Part shown: piece after piece, positions 41,901-52,600 of the stretch | How the letters are laid out: each line of letters begins with the position of its first letter | Numbering within the stretch: position 1 is the stretch's first letter | NCBI GenBank assembly: GCA_003260075.1 | Contig: QLIY01000434.1 | Coordinates: 35,115-99,114, forward strand | From: Phallusia mammillata | Taxonomy: Eukaryota > Chordata > Ascidiacea > Phlebobranchia > Ascidiidae | Direction of reading: 5' to 3' | DNA length: 64,000 bases | The notes under the pieces: generated by a model | Databases searched by the model: none | What the model saw: the letters and a program-made list of their open reading frames with translations, nothing else | Told to the model about the DNA's origin: nothing | Program-made: the position numbers and the translations under genes

Positions 41901-43024
41901 TTAACTTAAAGTTTGGGGAAATGTTTCCTTTACCTCAATCGTTTTGGAATTTTTGCCAAGTGTATAGAAAGTATCAAGTCTGACTCCTATCCCACCGTCC
42001 CTACCTTTCACTGCCACGTTTTTTCTAAAAGGTTGACCAGCCACTGATGTGTGTGTTTTTGTTGTTTCTCATACAGTGGATTACATTTTGCAATTTTAAG
42101 TCGGATTTTTACTTTTTGTTTTAGCTTCTAATACAACTCCACACAAGAAACGGAGACTTTGGGACGTTGAGGGTGAAGTTATGACATGGGACGAACCAAT
42201 TCTGGAACACAATTTCGTGTCGCGGAAAAAAGCTGCTGGTGCATTCGACACGATTGGAGAGGTGCCCAAGAAAGCGCACAAAAAAGTGGTCAGTCTACAG
42301 CAATGGTTCCCAAACTTTTCAATTATTTTTTTTCTTTGTCATTATCTCGATGACTTGCGGTCTATAAATCTGAATTAAAAAAAACGAAAAAAAAAAACAG
42401 TAAGCAATTTTCCCATTTTAAACTTTTTTTAAATTACAACAATGGCTACACTAGCCAATATAGCCAATCTCTCGTCACCAGCTGCACTGATGAGACCTTA
42501 TACACCAAAACAGTGTGCACTGTCTGCAGCTAATCATTCAAAGTAATTTGTAAAATCATCGACAAGACAAAAACCTTCAGGATTTTGCACCAAGATTGAG
42601 TTCTTTGTTAGGTGTGATGGAATAAACTGCATTGTTCAGCAGACGGTCCTCAAATTCTACCTAGATTTGGTAGACACTAAAAATGTTGTAGAATGACTTC
42701 CACGGGAAATTGCTTCCAGTTTGACAACTGCGGCAAATGCCTTTAACTGTTATTGGATGTCGTATCTATAAACCTTATTAGTTAATAACTATACTTACAG
42801 GCTTGGTCTGACGAGGAAGTGCAACATTTGTTGAAAGGTATTGAACGCTACGGTCAGGGTCAATGGGCAATGATTTTAGACAGATTCAAGTTTAACAATA
42901 GAACTGCCGTTCAGTTAAAAGATAAATACAGGTGATTAACTTAAGGTTTTCAATTGGAAACGTTGAGGCTAAGTATTGTCTTTTTGCTTTCAGAAATATT
43001 TTGAAAAAGAAGGATGAAGACTGA
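30324..43024 (+). CDS. TRF-like telomere-type DNA-binding protein with two telobox Myb domains
   Basis: Exons: 30324-30429, 30603-30701, 30829-30941, 31246-31389 (end uncertain), 32057-32123, 32559-32853, 34020-34123, 34194-34221, 34866-34929, 35428-35558, 36170-36285, 36811-36841, 38046-38110, 38616-38640, 38778-38851, 39332-39378, one near 40495-40827 (left border unresolved), 42125-42285, 42801-42931 and 42994-43024. About 720 residues. The N-terminal 170 residues are helical-looking and could be a diverged TRFH domain (inference). A Ser/Asp/Glu-rich linker and a basic RKKQRR follow. Then comes Myb 1 (GVKRYGVGSWATIL, LKDRWRTL), a low-complexity acidic region, and Myb 2 at the very end (AWSDEEV, GIERYGQGQWAMIL, LKDKYRNIL). 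LKDRWR/LKDKYR is the telobox helix of TRF1/TRF2. Exon 11 ends in a GC donor. Many exons occur twice because of unmerged alleles. Confidence 0.75.
31450..31727. mobile_element. hAT MITE, complete
   Basis: 278 bp with perfect termini CAGGGGTGTGCAACC and GGTTGCACACCCCTG and a perfect duplication ATGTAGAA (31442-31449, 31728-31735). It lies in the TRF-like gene just after exon 4. A partial allelic copy, 31083-31209, sits between two C10 runs upstream. Confidence 0.95.
33177..33227. other. C51 gap-like run
   Basis: Uninterrupted C inside a hAT element whose other copy (54068-54560) has ordinary sequence here. Read as a gap placeholder. Confidence 0.8.
33664..33726. other. C63 gap-like run
   Basis: Follows an allelic copy of TRF-like exon 6 that breaks off in mid-exon and precedes the end of a hAT element, so it joins unrelated contigs. 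Confidence 0.85.
34665..34858. repeat. SINE-like dispersed repeat, copy 2
   Basis: Shares the body of the 8.7-kb repeat (GACCGGCTGATTCGGTA, GCCGTACTATGATTTAT, GCCATAATCGCTAGTT, TTATGTTCATCTTA). It ends just before the acceptor of TRF-like exon 9 (34866). Confidence 0.45.
34995..35212. repeat. Near-perfect long hairpin
   Basis: Arms 34995-35088 and 35116-35212 are inverted repeats with only a few differences; the loop is 27 bp. Loop plus the start of the right arm (about 48 bp) recur at 35374-35421, the 3' end of the same intron. Confidence 0.9.
35428..36200 (+). other. Telobox Myb domain 1 (exons 10-11)
   Basis: The exon at 35428-35558 starts QRFSLLTDVHLIHGVKRYG and ends in LKDR; exon 36170 continues WRTL. 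Of the three Myb tryptophans the second and third are kept and the first is Phe. The usual acidic residues of helix 1 are lost. The basic exon 34866-34929 (RKKQRR) joins directly in phase 0. Confidence 0.8.
35577..35728. mobile_element. Short hAT-type element
   Basis: Termini CAGTGGTTCCCAAC and GTTGGGAATCACTG, 152 bp, starting 19 bp after the exon 10 donor. No clear 8-bp duplication. Confidence 0.7.
36286..36291 (+). promoter_or_regulatory. GC-type splice donor
   Basis: Exon 36170-36285 ends TCAG and is followed by GCAAGT. Frame continuity with exon 36811 supports a GC-AG intron. The other assigned introns here use GT. Confidence 0.7.
37398..37892. mobile_element. TA-target TIR element, present on one allele
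   Basis: Termini CAGTCAAACTTCGATATTAT and AGTATCGAAGTTTGACTG are inverted repeats, and TA flanks both sides (37396-37397, 37893-37894), as in Tc1/mariner-type elements. The other allele copy reads AAATAAGCAATAC uninterrupted at 37001-37013. A C49 run marks an unsequenced part. Confidence 0.88.
37800..37848. other. C49 gap-like run
   Basis: Lies inside the TA-target element at 37398-37892. Confidence 0.8.
38933..38999. other. C67 gap-like run
   Basis: The left piece ends inside a hAT MITE; the sequence after the run restarts before that same MITE. Confidence 0.85.
39021..39200. mobile_element. hAT MITE of the CAGTGGTGGGATTCA family
   Basis: 180 bp with termini CAGTGGTGGGATTCA and TGAATCCCACCACTG, flanked by CTCTTAAG and CTCCTAAG. 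A truncated allelic copy begins at 38885 and ends at the C67 run. Confidence 0.9.
40142..40911. mobile_element. hAT-type element present on one allele
   Basis: Termini CAGTGGTTCTTAACC and GGTTAAGAACCACTG with a perfect duplication CGTTAAAC (40134-40141, 40912-40919). The allelic piece placed between its ends has a single CGTTAAAC (40349-40356), the empty site. The true element is therefore much shorter than the span. Confidence 0.88.
42801..43024 (+). other. Telobox Myb domain 2 (last two exons)
   Basis: AWSDEEVQHLL, YGQGQWAMIL and FNNRTAVQLKDKYRNILKKK, followed at once by DED and a stop, so the protein ends with the Myb domain as TRF1 and TRF2 do. The third tryptophan is Tyr. Confidence 0.88.
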
Positions 43025-43202
43025 AGACGTAGCTACAATTCACTGTCAAGGCTGGCGTTGTCAATTAATTCGTATTTTTTCATTACAGCCAAACATCTTT
43101 GTTTGTCAGGGTTGCTATGTTACGCCTTTCTACAAAATGTTCAAGCTCTGCACGAAAGTGCCTTTCATGGGTAGCCCGTCGTATACAAAAGACTGTCAAG
43201 AG

Positions 43203-43800
43203 CAGACCTGGGCATTTTACGGCCCGCGGGCCACATCCGGCCCGTTGGCTGTCCCTGTCCGGCCCGCGTGAGGTTTAAGTAAATTTAAACATCAATCCAA
43301 TATAGGTCTATTTATGCTGTGCATGAAATACGGCAATTTTGCTGTTATTTTAAAAAGCCATTTGTTACATATGATTACGTAGTGATGCACGTGCGTAGGC
43401 GAACAGCTACGTGTGATGCTAGTCAAAATCGTCATAAAACACAAGTTGTTCAACCCATTATTATGCGATAGAGCCTGTAGTGCTCTTATGTGTCAAAATA
43501 ATACAGCGGGGGTGGGAAAAATACAAACATCTGATTTTTACAAACTGGAAAGCTTAAACGCAAATTTGATCAACCTAATTCAATGAAAACTTTGGGTTTT
43601 AACATTTCACCTTAATATTGCAAGCTAAATTGCTATTTTTCATGTCAATTTGCCCGCTTATTTTTTATGCAAACTATAAATATTTGCATTACAACGCTCA
43701 AATGTAGAATAAAGTTTAACCAAGTTATCGTTGGTTTGGCCCTCGGACATAAGTCAGGTTTCTTATGTGGCCAGTTTTAAAAATTAATTACCCACCCCTG
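43203..43800. mobile_element. hAT-type element
   Basis: 598 bp from CAGACCTGGGCATTTTACGG to TTACCCACCCCTG, with GGCCCGCGGGCC motifs inside. Flanks GTCAAGAG and GTCAAAAG match at 7 of 8. It starts 178 bp after the TRF-like stop. Confidence 0.8.
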
Positions 43801-44883
43801 GTCAAAAGCCACAACGGTCCATCTGTATTTAGGCAAAGTTGCTGAATGTTTCAGAGAATGTTGCATATTTCACATCACAAACGTTCCAAAAGGCACAGCC
43901 TATATCCTTCTCTTCATTGTATTGTAAAATTTAGGTCGTAGGTTGAGTGATGGTGCATATTTTATTCCGCTCAGTGAAAATCGTACCCCCCCCCCGTTAT
44001 CGTTGGTTTGGCCCTCGGACATAAGTCAGGTTTCTTATGTGGCTAGTTTTAAAAATTAATTACCCACCCCTGGTCAAAAGCCACAACGGTCCATCTGTAT
44101 TTAGGCAAAGTTGCTGAATGTTTCGGAGAATGTTGCATATTTCACATCACAAACGTTCCAAAAGGCACAGCCTATATCCTTCTCTTCATTGTATTGTAAA
44201 ATTTCGGTCGTAGGTTGAGTGGTGGTGCATATTTTATTCCGCTCAGTGAAAATCGTAGCAGCACAAATGGGCTAATTTATTCACTAAGCCGGAAAAAGGA
44301 AGGTGACAGTTTCCCCCAACGTAGTACAGGCAGGCACATTGCATACAGCACCATAAAATAAGTTTTTCGAAAGCCTAAAATGACAAATGTCACATCAAGG
44401 TATTGACGTGTAGCATAGGCTACAAAGCCTTAATTTGTCCGAATTAATAAAATTGTTCTTTTACAGCTATCAATTAAAAACAACTTCGGATATTTAAAAC
44501 ATGTAACTTAAGTTATACAGCCTGAAAGCAACACAAAGCTGTATTGACAAATATCACTATTAGATTCGCACTAAGCCTTCAAAAAATACCCCGTGATTAC
44601 TGTTCTTGACCATTTCTGAATAACGGGTGGAATGTTTTAGTCAAGACCTGCCCCCCCCCCAATATCACTATTAGATTCGCACTAAGCCTTCAAAAAATAC
44701 CCCGTGATCACTGTTCTTGACCATTTTTGAATAACGGGTGGAATGTTTTAGTCAAGTCCTCAACAATACTTATGAAGAAACGACATCTAGTCTCACGCCA
44801 TTGTCAGTAACATGATATTTTTAGAAAAGTCTTAAACTTATGTAAAAAACTGTACATAATGTATATCCAGTTCTATTTTACCG

Positions 44884-45042
44884 GCTATCGAGCCAGGGAG
44901 GCCATTATCACCAAACACTGATGTTTTTAACAAATCACTTAGGGCCAACTCATTTATGAAGAAGCAAAATGGGGCTTAATTGGACCCAGTAGAGTAGTAG
45001 ACCATGAAGCAGGCTCTTGCCAATTTAATGAAGGGTTTTACC
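44884..45042 (+). pseudogene. Decayed copy of PPOX exon 5
   Basis: Reads AIEPGRPLSPNTDVFNKSL then FMKKQNGA and a stop, matching PPOX exon 5 (53682 on: AAKPRRPLLPNSEIFNKTL). Several stops follow. Part is repeated after the C10 run at 45082-45091. It lies 4.7 kb upstream of PPOX. Confidence 0.85.
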
Positions 45043-46194
45043 TATTTAATCTTTATAATACGTTGTAGCTGCAGCGCGTTTCCCCCCCCCCAAAATGGGG
45101 CTTAATTGGACCCAGTAGAGTAGTAGACCATGAAGCAGGGTCTTGCCAATTTAATGAAGGGTTTTACCTATTTAATCTTTATACTACGTTGTAGCTGCAG
45201 CGCGTTCAGCCATTCCACCAATTGTGCCCTTCACTATTTTGCGCTCCATAACGTTTTAACGTTGCGCAGTTATTTCCGGCCTGGTGATGATTTTAGTGCT
45301 ATTGTGTAAATTTTTCTTTTACCAAGCGAAACTAACTCTCAACTTTAATACAGACATGTTCATTAGGAGAACACTACTTGAAGGTGTTTTAAATTATAAA
45401 ACAAAATTTGTTACACAACAGGATGATAATGTTGCGCTGTTGCCTTTGATGCTTTTTCATACTGACAAATATTTCCTTATCTTCCCAATGGCCACAAATC
45501 AAGAATGTAAGCTAAAAGACAAACATATTTAGTCGAGCGGTTTATTTGGCGTAAAGTAGGCTACCACCGATCCTGTACACTGAACAGTACGCCACAAAAC
45601 GATTTGCAAATTAGTTTAGAACACCATTTCATTACAGTTCACCATGGTTTGTTTGCAAGTTATGCAGATCATAAAAAGGCAATAGTTTAACTTTTAAAGT
45701 ACATATTGTTGGGCATGGAGAGATGTGCTGCCCAACAGGCTATTTGTTTTTGCTGCTTTTTGTCTCAAGTTTTGTGAACCCATGCCACTCGTTACAGCGC
45801 ATAAAAAAAGATATTGGCGGAACTTAGCAAACTTTGAGTGGGTCGTTGCTACACAACGCCAATGGACCGTTACTTCAGTAAACTTTAAGTGAGTCGTTAC
45901 TACTAAAGTCTATACATAAGCTTTAGTTGCTACAGAATGCAACCTATATCCTTACTTTTATAGGCCATTAGTAGTACCTTGTTTTTTGAGATATAACGTT
46001 TTAAGTGTAAAAAAAGTGCTCCATTGCGCCACTAGTCGAAAATTAGGCAGTTTGGGGTGTCCCGTGATGTATGGTGTTAGTAGCTCCACCGAACCCCCCC
46101 CCCCCTATGCGCAATAGTTTTTTAAGGGGCCTTGTTACCTGCAGGTACCTTGTTAGTAGCTCCACCGATCTACTGTAAGCTCTTACATTAATAG

Positions 46195-46552
46195 TAGCTC
46201 TACCATTTTTTCGATTGTAAGCCGCGGATTATTATTTTTCCCCCTTCAGTAAGTTATAATCGAGAGCGTCTTACAATTTAATTTTATATCGATATTATTT
46301 CTACATCCCTGTTGATTCATTTTAGGTTTAAAATTATTTTGCATTTAGACTTTATTAGTCAGCATAGATTCTACTGGGTAGGCCTACAGTTATTTGCTTG
46401 ACAAACAATTATGGCAATTAGTTTTGCTAAGATACAAAAGAAAGATGTAATAAAAAAAATAGTAACTAACATCGCATGTGGCTTACAGTTGAGGGCGGAT
46501 TACATCATTTTTTAACACCTCAACATGCAGCTTACAATCGAGTAAATACGGT
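46195..46552. mobile_element. Putative TIR element with GATTGTAAGCCGC ends
   Basis: TTCGATTGTAAGCCGCGG near 46225 and CAGCTTACAATCGAGTAAAT near 46535 are inverted. The same terminal motif recurs at about 49420-49446 with AAGCCGCGGCTTACAATCGA. Borders are approximate. Confidence 0.45.
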
Positions 46553-46583
46553 GCACTATGACTTTATTTTAGATACAATATAC

Positions 46584-46960
46584 CAGGGGTCGGCTACCTG
46601 TTAAGCACCGCGTGCCAATTTACTTGTTATTTCCATGTGGTAATGTTTTCGCGTGCCAACTTTGTGGATAATAGTGGATTGTGCCAGATGACCTTGGTAG
46701 TAGGCATAAAGAAAAATGTTTTGTACCCGTTGGCTGGATTTTACGACAATGTAATGATGAAAAACTGAAACAAGCAGAGTACCCCCCCCCCGACCAGGTA
46801 TCACAATAGGCAGGTTTCAGTTTTAGAACAAACTGACTGGAGTGTATATAATACATGGCACAACATGCATCTCAAGTGTATGTAGTAGTTACAAAACCCC
46901 CCCCCCTGGCGTGCCAAGAAAAATCACCTTGGCACGCGTGCGAGGGGTTACCGACCTTTG
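46584..46960. mobile_element. hAT-type element with assembly joins
   Basis: Termini CAGGGGTCGGCTACC and GGGGTTACCGACCTTTG; perfect duplication CAATATAC (46576-46583, 46961-46968). Two C10 runs lie inside, and the piece 46792-46890 copies 47258-47355. Confidence 0.85.
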
Positions 46961-47480
46961 CAATATACAATAATAACCACAAATTACTTTTCGGTATACT
47001 TTGTCTGCTGTGAACCATGTTACTACTGTATGGGTGTTGGTTTCGATTGACCACTTTGTCACGGTTTATTGGTTTTGTTGAAAAAAGTTATGCCACTTGT
47101 TTTTGGCACTTAAGGTAAGAAACATTAAGGCGTTCACTTACAGTCTAAACCTGTGCTTTTCAACCTGTTTCATCTTACACCACAGGTTGTACCAGGGTGT
47201 ACATTTTTGTAATACTTTGATGAGGTCTACCTGATACAATCACAAAATATACCTATGACCAGGTATCACAATAGGCAGGTTTCAGTTTTAGAACAAACTG
47301 ACTGCAGTGTATAATACATGGCACAACATGCATCTCAAGTGTATGTAGTATTAAGTTACAAAGCTCTATTTGTGAAGTCATAATTTGATATTTCTCTTGA
47401 TAAAACAAACAAACAAACAATCAAACTGCTCAAAAATCTCAAAATCATCTGGCAATATGTCAAGGTCAAAGGGGTAATGC

Positions 47481-47676
47481 CAGTGGTGGGATTCAGCCGG
47501 TTAATTCGCACCGGTTCTATGGAACCGTCTCACAAAATTTTATGAGATCAGCGATCCGGTTACCATTACTAGTTATTGTCAATAGAAATATGACTTTTTG
47601 TAACAGAACCGGCTAAAAATATGACTTTTGTTGTGATAGAACCGGCTGACAAAAAATTTGAATCCCATCACCACTG
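47481..47676. mobile_element. hAT MITE of the CAGTGGTGGGATTCA family
   Basis: 196 bp, termini CAGTGGTGGGATTCAG and TTGAATCCCATCACCACTG; perfect duplication GGTAATGC (47473-47480, 47677-47684). Confidence 0.93.
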
Positions 47677-47868
47677 GGTAATGCCTGCAATACCAGAGCA
47701 CCGCAAGAGGTTTAATTCTGCAGGACTGCATATACATATTGCAACTGTGCCAATTTGCTGGTGCTTTAATAATACTATCGGGATTTTGTTACTGAATTAA
47801 TAAGAATATATAAATTGGCAACATATTAAATAGCCACCTTTTCTAGTAAAAAAAAACTGTATTTACAG

Positions 47869-48333
47869 GCTTGGTCTGATAAGAAACTGCAAAATTTGTT
47901 GAAAGGCAATGAACGCTACGGCCAGGGCAGTGGTGGGATTCCAATTTTTTGTCATCCCCCCCCCCATAAGAAACTGCAAAATTTGTTGAAAGGCAATGAA
48001 CGCTACGGCCAGGTCAGTGGTGGGATTCCAATCTTTTGTCATCTGTTTCTATCACAAAAGTCATATTTTTCAGCCAGTTCTGTTACAAAAAAGTCCGTTG
48101 ACAGTAACCATTAATGCTAACCGGTTCGCTAAACTCATAAAATTTCGTGAGACGGTTCCATAGAACCGATGCGAATCGGCTGAATCCCACCACTGGGTCA
48201 ATAGGCGATTATTTCGGACAAATTCAAGTTCAACAATAGGACTGCCGTTGTGTTAAAACATAAATACAGGTATAGAGGCAAAAGTGTGGCTATTTTGCAT
48301 TTAGAAATATTTTTAAAAAGACTGATGAAGACT
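47869..48333 (+). pseudogene. Decayed copy of the TRF-like Myb 2 exons, split by a hAT MITE
   Basis: After an acceptor at 47868, AWSDKKLQNLLKGNERYGQG copies exon 42801. The frame then meets a MITE. Beyond it, the codon for the central Myb Trp is TAG, followed by FKFNNRTAVVLKHKYR, a shortened intron and a copy of the last exon. A retained intron means a DNA-level duplication. The 5' part is present twice around a C10 run (47956-47965). Confidence 0.88.
48015..48195. mobile_element. hAT MITE inside the Myb pseudogene
   Basis: Termini CAGTGGTGGGATTCC and GGCTGAATCCCACCACTG. Same family as 39021-39200 and 47481-47676. No clean 8-bp duplication; flanks GGCCAGGT and GGTCAATA. Confidence 0.85.
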
Positions 48334-49616
48334 GAAGACGTACATTTCACTGTCGAGATTATCGTTGTGAATAAATTCGTATTTTTCTCATTCATTCTTA
48401 ACATTTTCGTTTGTCTACAAACTTATTTCTACAAAACGTTCCGTATCGAAAGCTGTCTTGAGTAGCCCAGCCTACAAGGAAGACTGCGAAGAATTACGGT
48501 CTATCAGCAAAGTTGCAGATTTTTTTAGATTCTGCTGCCTTCCGAAAGTAGCATATATCCGTCTATTTCTATTGTTAAAAGTCGGGGCGTAAGTGTTCTA
48601 TGTCTGGAGTCAGGGAAAATGTGTTGAGTTGGGATCATTTTGCTTGGTGAAACAAATTGTAACCTAACACCTACAATTCCTTTGTCCAAATAAATAAAAC
48701 GGCGTATAGCCTACACCATCGATTTAAATTTTAAAACACATTTTCGGAATTTTGAGTATGAACAGCCTTAAATTGGCACAATACTGTATTGACATATATC
48801 TGTGTTGGATTTGCATGCAGCCTTTTCACTAATACCCCGTGTTCGCTGTCTTATCGAATAACGTCGGAGATCTTTCAATCTCTCAGTCTCAACAAGAGTT
48901 AGTAGATAAGAAACGAGATTCAGTTTCATGCCTTTTTCAGTCACAAAATTATTAGGAAAAAATTCTCCAATATTATGCTCGACGAATAGATAATAAAGGT
49001 ACAACAAACAGATAGAGCCACCTAACTCAGTGGTTCTCAAACTTTTTTATTGTCGGGGCCAAATGGTAGTTTTTAAGGGTGTAGGGAGCCGCAAAAAAAC
49101 AAACATTGAGAAAGTCACTAAAGATTATTACCTTGAAAGCAAAANGATTGTAAGCCGCACGCTGGAATTTTAGATACGATTGTTTCCTAATAGGCTACAT
49201 CCTTCTGTAGTTATCTGGTATGACTATTTGCCCATATCTGTTAGTTACGTTAATAACTGTACTCAACAGAACGTATATCGACGTATAATCTGTACATGCA
49301 TACATGTTTTGAACCCCAAATAATTTAAAATGTTGGAGTGTAGAAATGATTTCGGTANTCTGCATCTAGACTGGATAAGCATATAAGCCGCACAAACGAC
49401 AGCTAAAAAACAATATAAGCCGCGGCTTACAATCGAGCAAATACGGTAAGTCACTGTTTGTATCACAGATGGGGTTCTCCCGCTCTGCGGGTTTTAAATT
49501 TTGTGTTTTCTATTTGTTTACAAGTGTTATGTAAAGTACCTCTGTTTTCCTTTTTAGAATGTGTGGGCTATGTTTTATTGTTGTTACTTTTTGCAGTTTT
49601 TGTTTACTTCACTGTG

Positions 49617-52600
49617 ATGAAAATTGTAATTTGTGGTGGAGGCATTAGTGGTCTCTCAGCAGCCTATTATGCCAGTCAGTTATTGGCCCGAACATCAACA
49701 CAAAAATGTAAAATTATTGTTGTTGAAAAGGATAAAAAAGTTGGAGGATGGATGAAAACAAATGTTCAATCAGCGGACAGAAGTGGTAATTAACTGATCA
49801 TAAATTACATGTAAAAACAAACTTGTTCCAATATTTGGATATTTATATTTGCTTTTCTATGAGTATTTTATTGTTAAGAACTAATTTTGTATTTGTTTCA
49901 GTGTATGATGGACCAATTAATGAGTTTGGCCCCAGAAGCGTTCGATTTGCAGGTGTTGTGGGAAACAACACTCTACAACTGGTGTCTGACCTTAAAATGG
50001 AGGATGAGGTATTGCCGGTAAGTTATTGCACAATTTGTAACTTAGGGTCAAGTCAATGCAGCTGGTGATGAGATATGTTTCAGCCATATGATGAGCTATT
50101 ACAAGAGATCACTTTGTTACTCAAACAGTGGTTTTGGGCACCTTTCTGTCGTTAATGCCCAGTTGTGGCATCGAACAGGAGGACGAGGCATGGCTTTTTA
50201 ACCGGTTACTATCAACAAAATGGAGTGCCATTTGGTGGCTATATTAGCTCTGGCCACCAGCTGCACTGATGAGGTCTTATTGGACGAAACAGTGTGCACT
50301 GTATGCAGCTCACAATAGCAACAATACTTGTTAAAACATGTGCAATAAGATGTGTTTTCCATACACAACCTCAAACTCAACAATGTTGTATTTAGGTTAC
50401 AAATTCACATGTGGCTGCAAAGAAGAGGCTGATTTATGTGAAGAAACAGCTTCATGTATTACCTAATAGTCTTTTGTCAGCATGTACCAAAAAGACTCCA
50501 TTTTCTGCTCCACTGGCTAGGTTTATTGGTCCTGGTCTTTTCAAGCGGGTATATTTACAAGAAGAGTTTTGTTAGTTTTAATACTTTTTACATCTACCTG
50601 TGCATCTAATGTATTCTCTAAAGATGCCGCCTATGTTAATAGTATGATAGCCTCTAGAGCTGGGTTATTCAATTAGTTTTGTCATAGGTTCAAATACAAA
50701 AGGTAAAAATCAATGAGGTCTGAACACATCTCTCAATAACGCAAATGCAACATGTCTTAGCCAATTTTGGTTTGTAGGTTGTAACTAATCATGGTCCAAC
50801 ATAAACACATTCATTCAAGCCAAATGTATGCCAGCAAAACAAAAGTTTGTATCAGGCACTAAACATTAATTTACTCTTTGTGAAAGTACATTGGCACAAC
50901 ATACATATTCACATATTATCTAGTTTTGTAGGATCACTTTAGCAATGATTTAAAATGAAGTTTATTATGTCACAGATAAAATTGTCTGTTTTGATAATTG
51001 TTTAGTGAAATGGACCATTTTTTCGTCACAGTTGCACAATCTGACCTTACTTAAGACTTTGGAAAGGCTTTTCGGGGTAGCCTAGCTGTCGTAAATCCTC
51101 AAAAAATCGCAATGTGGATCCCCCCCCCCGTTAGTTTTAATACTTTTTACATCTACCTGTGCATCTAATGTATTCTCCAAAGATGCCGCCTATATTAATA
51201 GTATGGTAGCCTCTAGAGCTGGGTTACTCAATTAGTTTTGTCATAGGTTCAAATACAGAAGGTAAAAATCAATGAGGTCTGAACACATCTCTCAGTAATG
51301 TAAATGCAACATGTCTTAGCCAATTTTGGTTGTAGGTTGTAACTAATCATGGTCCAGCATAAACACATTTGTTCAAGCCAAATGTATGCCAGCAAAACAA
51401 AAGTTTGTATTAGGCACTAAACATTATTAACTCTTTGTGAAAGTACATAGTTTCTAGATTCACTTTGGCAATCATTTAAAATTAAGTTTATTATGTCACA
51501 GATAAAATTGTCTGTTTTGTTAATTGTTTAGTGAAATGGACCATTTTTTTGTCACAGTTGCACAATCTGACCTTACTTAAGATTTTGGAAAGGCTTTTCG
51601 GGGTAGCCTAGCTGTCGTAAATCCTCAAAAAATCGCAATGTCCATGAACCATGAAGGTCCACATCCAACGCCTCAAAGGGCCGGATGTGGACCGCGGTCC
51701 GCCATTTGAGTAGCCCTGCTCTAGAGTAACATAAAACTACAATTTTGGTCAGTGATTTCCAAACTTTTAAATCATATATAGCTGTGGTCTTCAACCTTTG
51801 GGTCGCGACCCCAAGTGGGGTCGCCTAAACTTTTTTGGGGGTCGCTATAAATTCAATTTTTTGGCGTTTAAATTTATTAGCAAAAAACGATAAGTTTTTG
51901 TTCTAGTTCCCAGCCTTTGCTCATGTTTTGCTGTACAGCTTGGTACCTTGTGTCACAAACTAATCATTGTGCTGCAATAATCTATATAAACCACAAAGTG
52001 TCCAACCCATTGTTATGCGATAGCGCCCCATGAATGACATATTGTGTCCAAAATAATACAGAGCCCCCCCCCCCAAGTGGGGTCGCCTAAACTTTTTTGG
52101 GGGTCGCTATAAATTCAATTTATTGGCGTTTAAATTTATTAGCAAAAAACGATACGTTTTTGTTCTAGTTCCCAGCCTTTGCTCATGTTTTGCTTTACAA
52201 CTCGGTAGCTCGTGTCACAAACTAATCATTGTGGTGCAATAATCTATATAAGTTGTCCAACCCATTGTTACGTGATAGAGCCCCATGAATGACATATTGT
52301 ATCCAAATAATACCCCCCCCCCCACAAAACTTTTGGGATCTAACATTGAGCGTAATAATGCACTCTGAATGCTAATGTTTAAAGTCTACTTGAAAATTAA
52401 TCAGCCATATTTGCATGAAAATAGGAATAATATGGGGTCCCGATCGGAAAAGTATGGGGTCACATGTAAATGCTGATTTAATTTTCTTTTAAATTGGGGT
52501 CGCTTTTAAAAAAGGTTGAAGACCACTGATCTATAGCAGGGGTTGGCAACCTTTTAGGCTTTGTTAAATGACCGCAAAAGGATATGGAGTGGTTNACAAA

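Larger units (their letters stand above)
43025..49616. other. Repeat-rich gap between the TRF-like gene and PPOX
   Basis: No intact gene is recognised. It holds hAT elements, decayed exon copies and at least seven C-run joins with allelic duplicates (for example 43724-43985 and 43996-44257). A TRF-like 3' segment (42795-44850) and 47868-48970 share order and sequence, as an old segmental duplication. Confidence 0.7.

Noticed and set aside
49141..49360. Single n positions at 49145 and 49358 as joins
   Set aside because: Unlike 52595 and 59661, no restart or duplication surrounds them; probably plain ambiguous calls.
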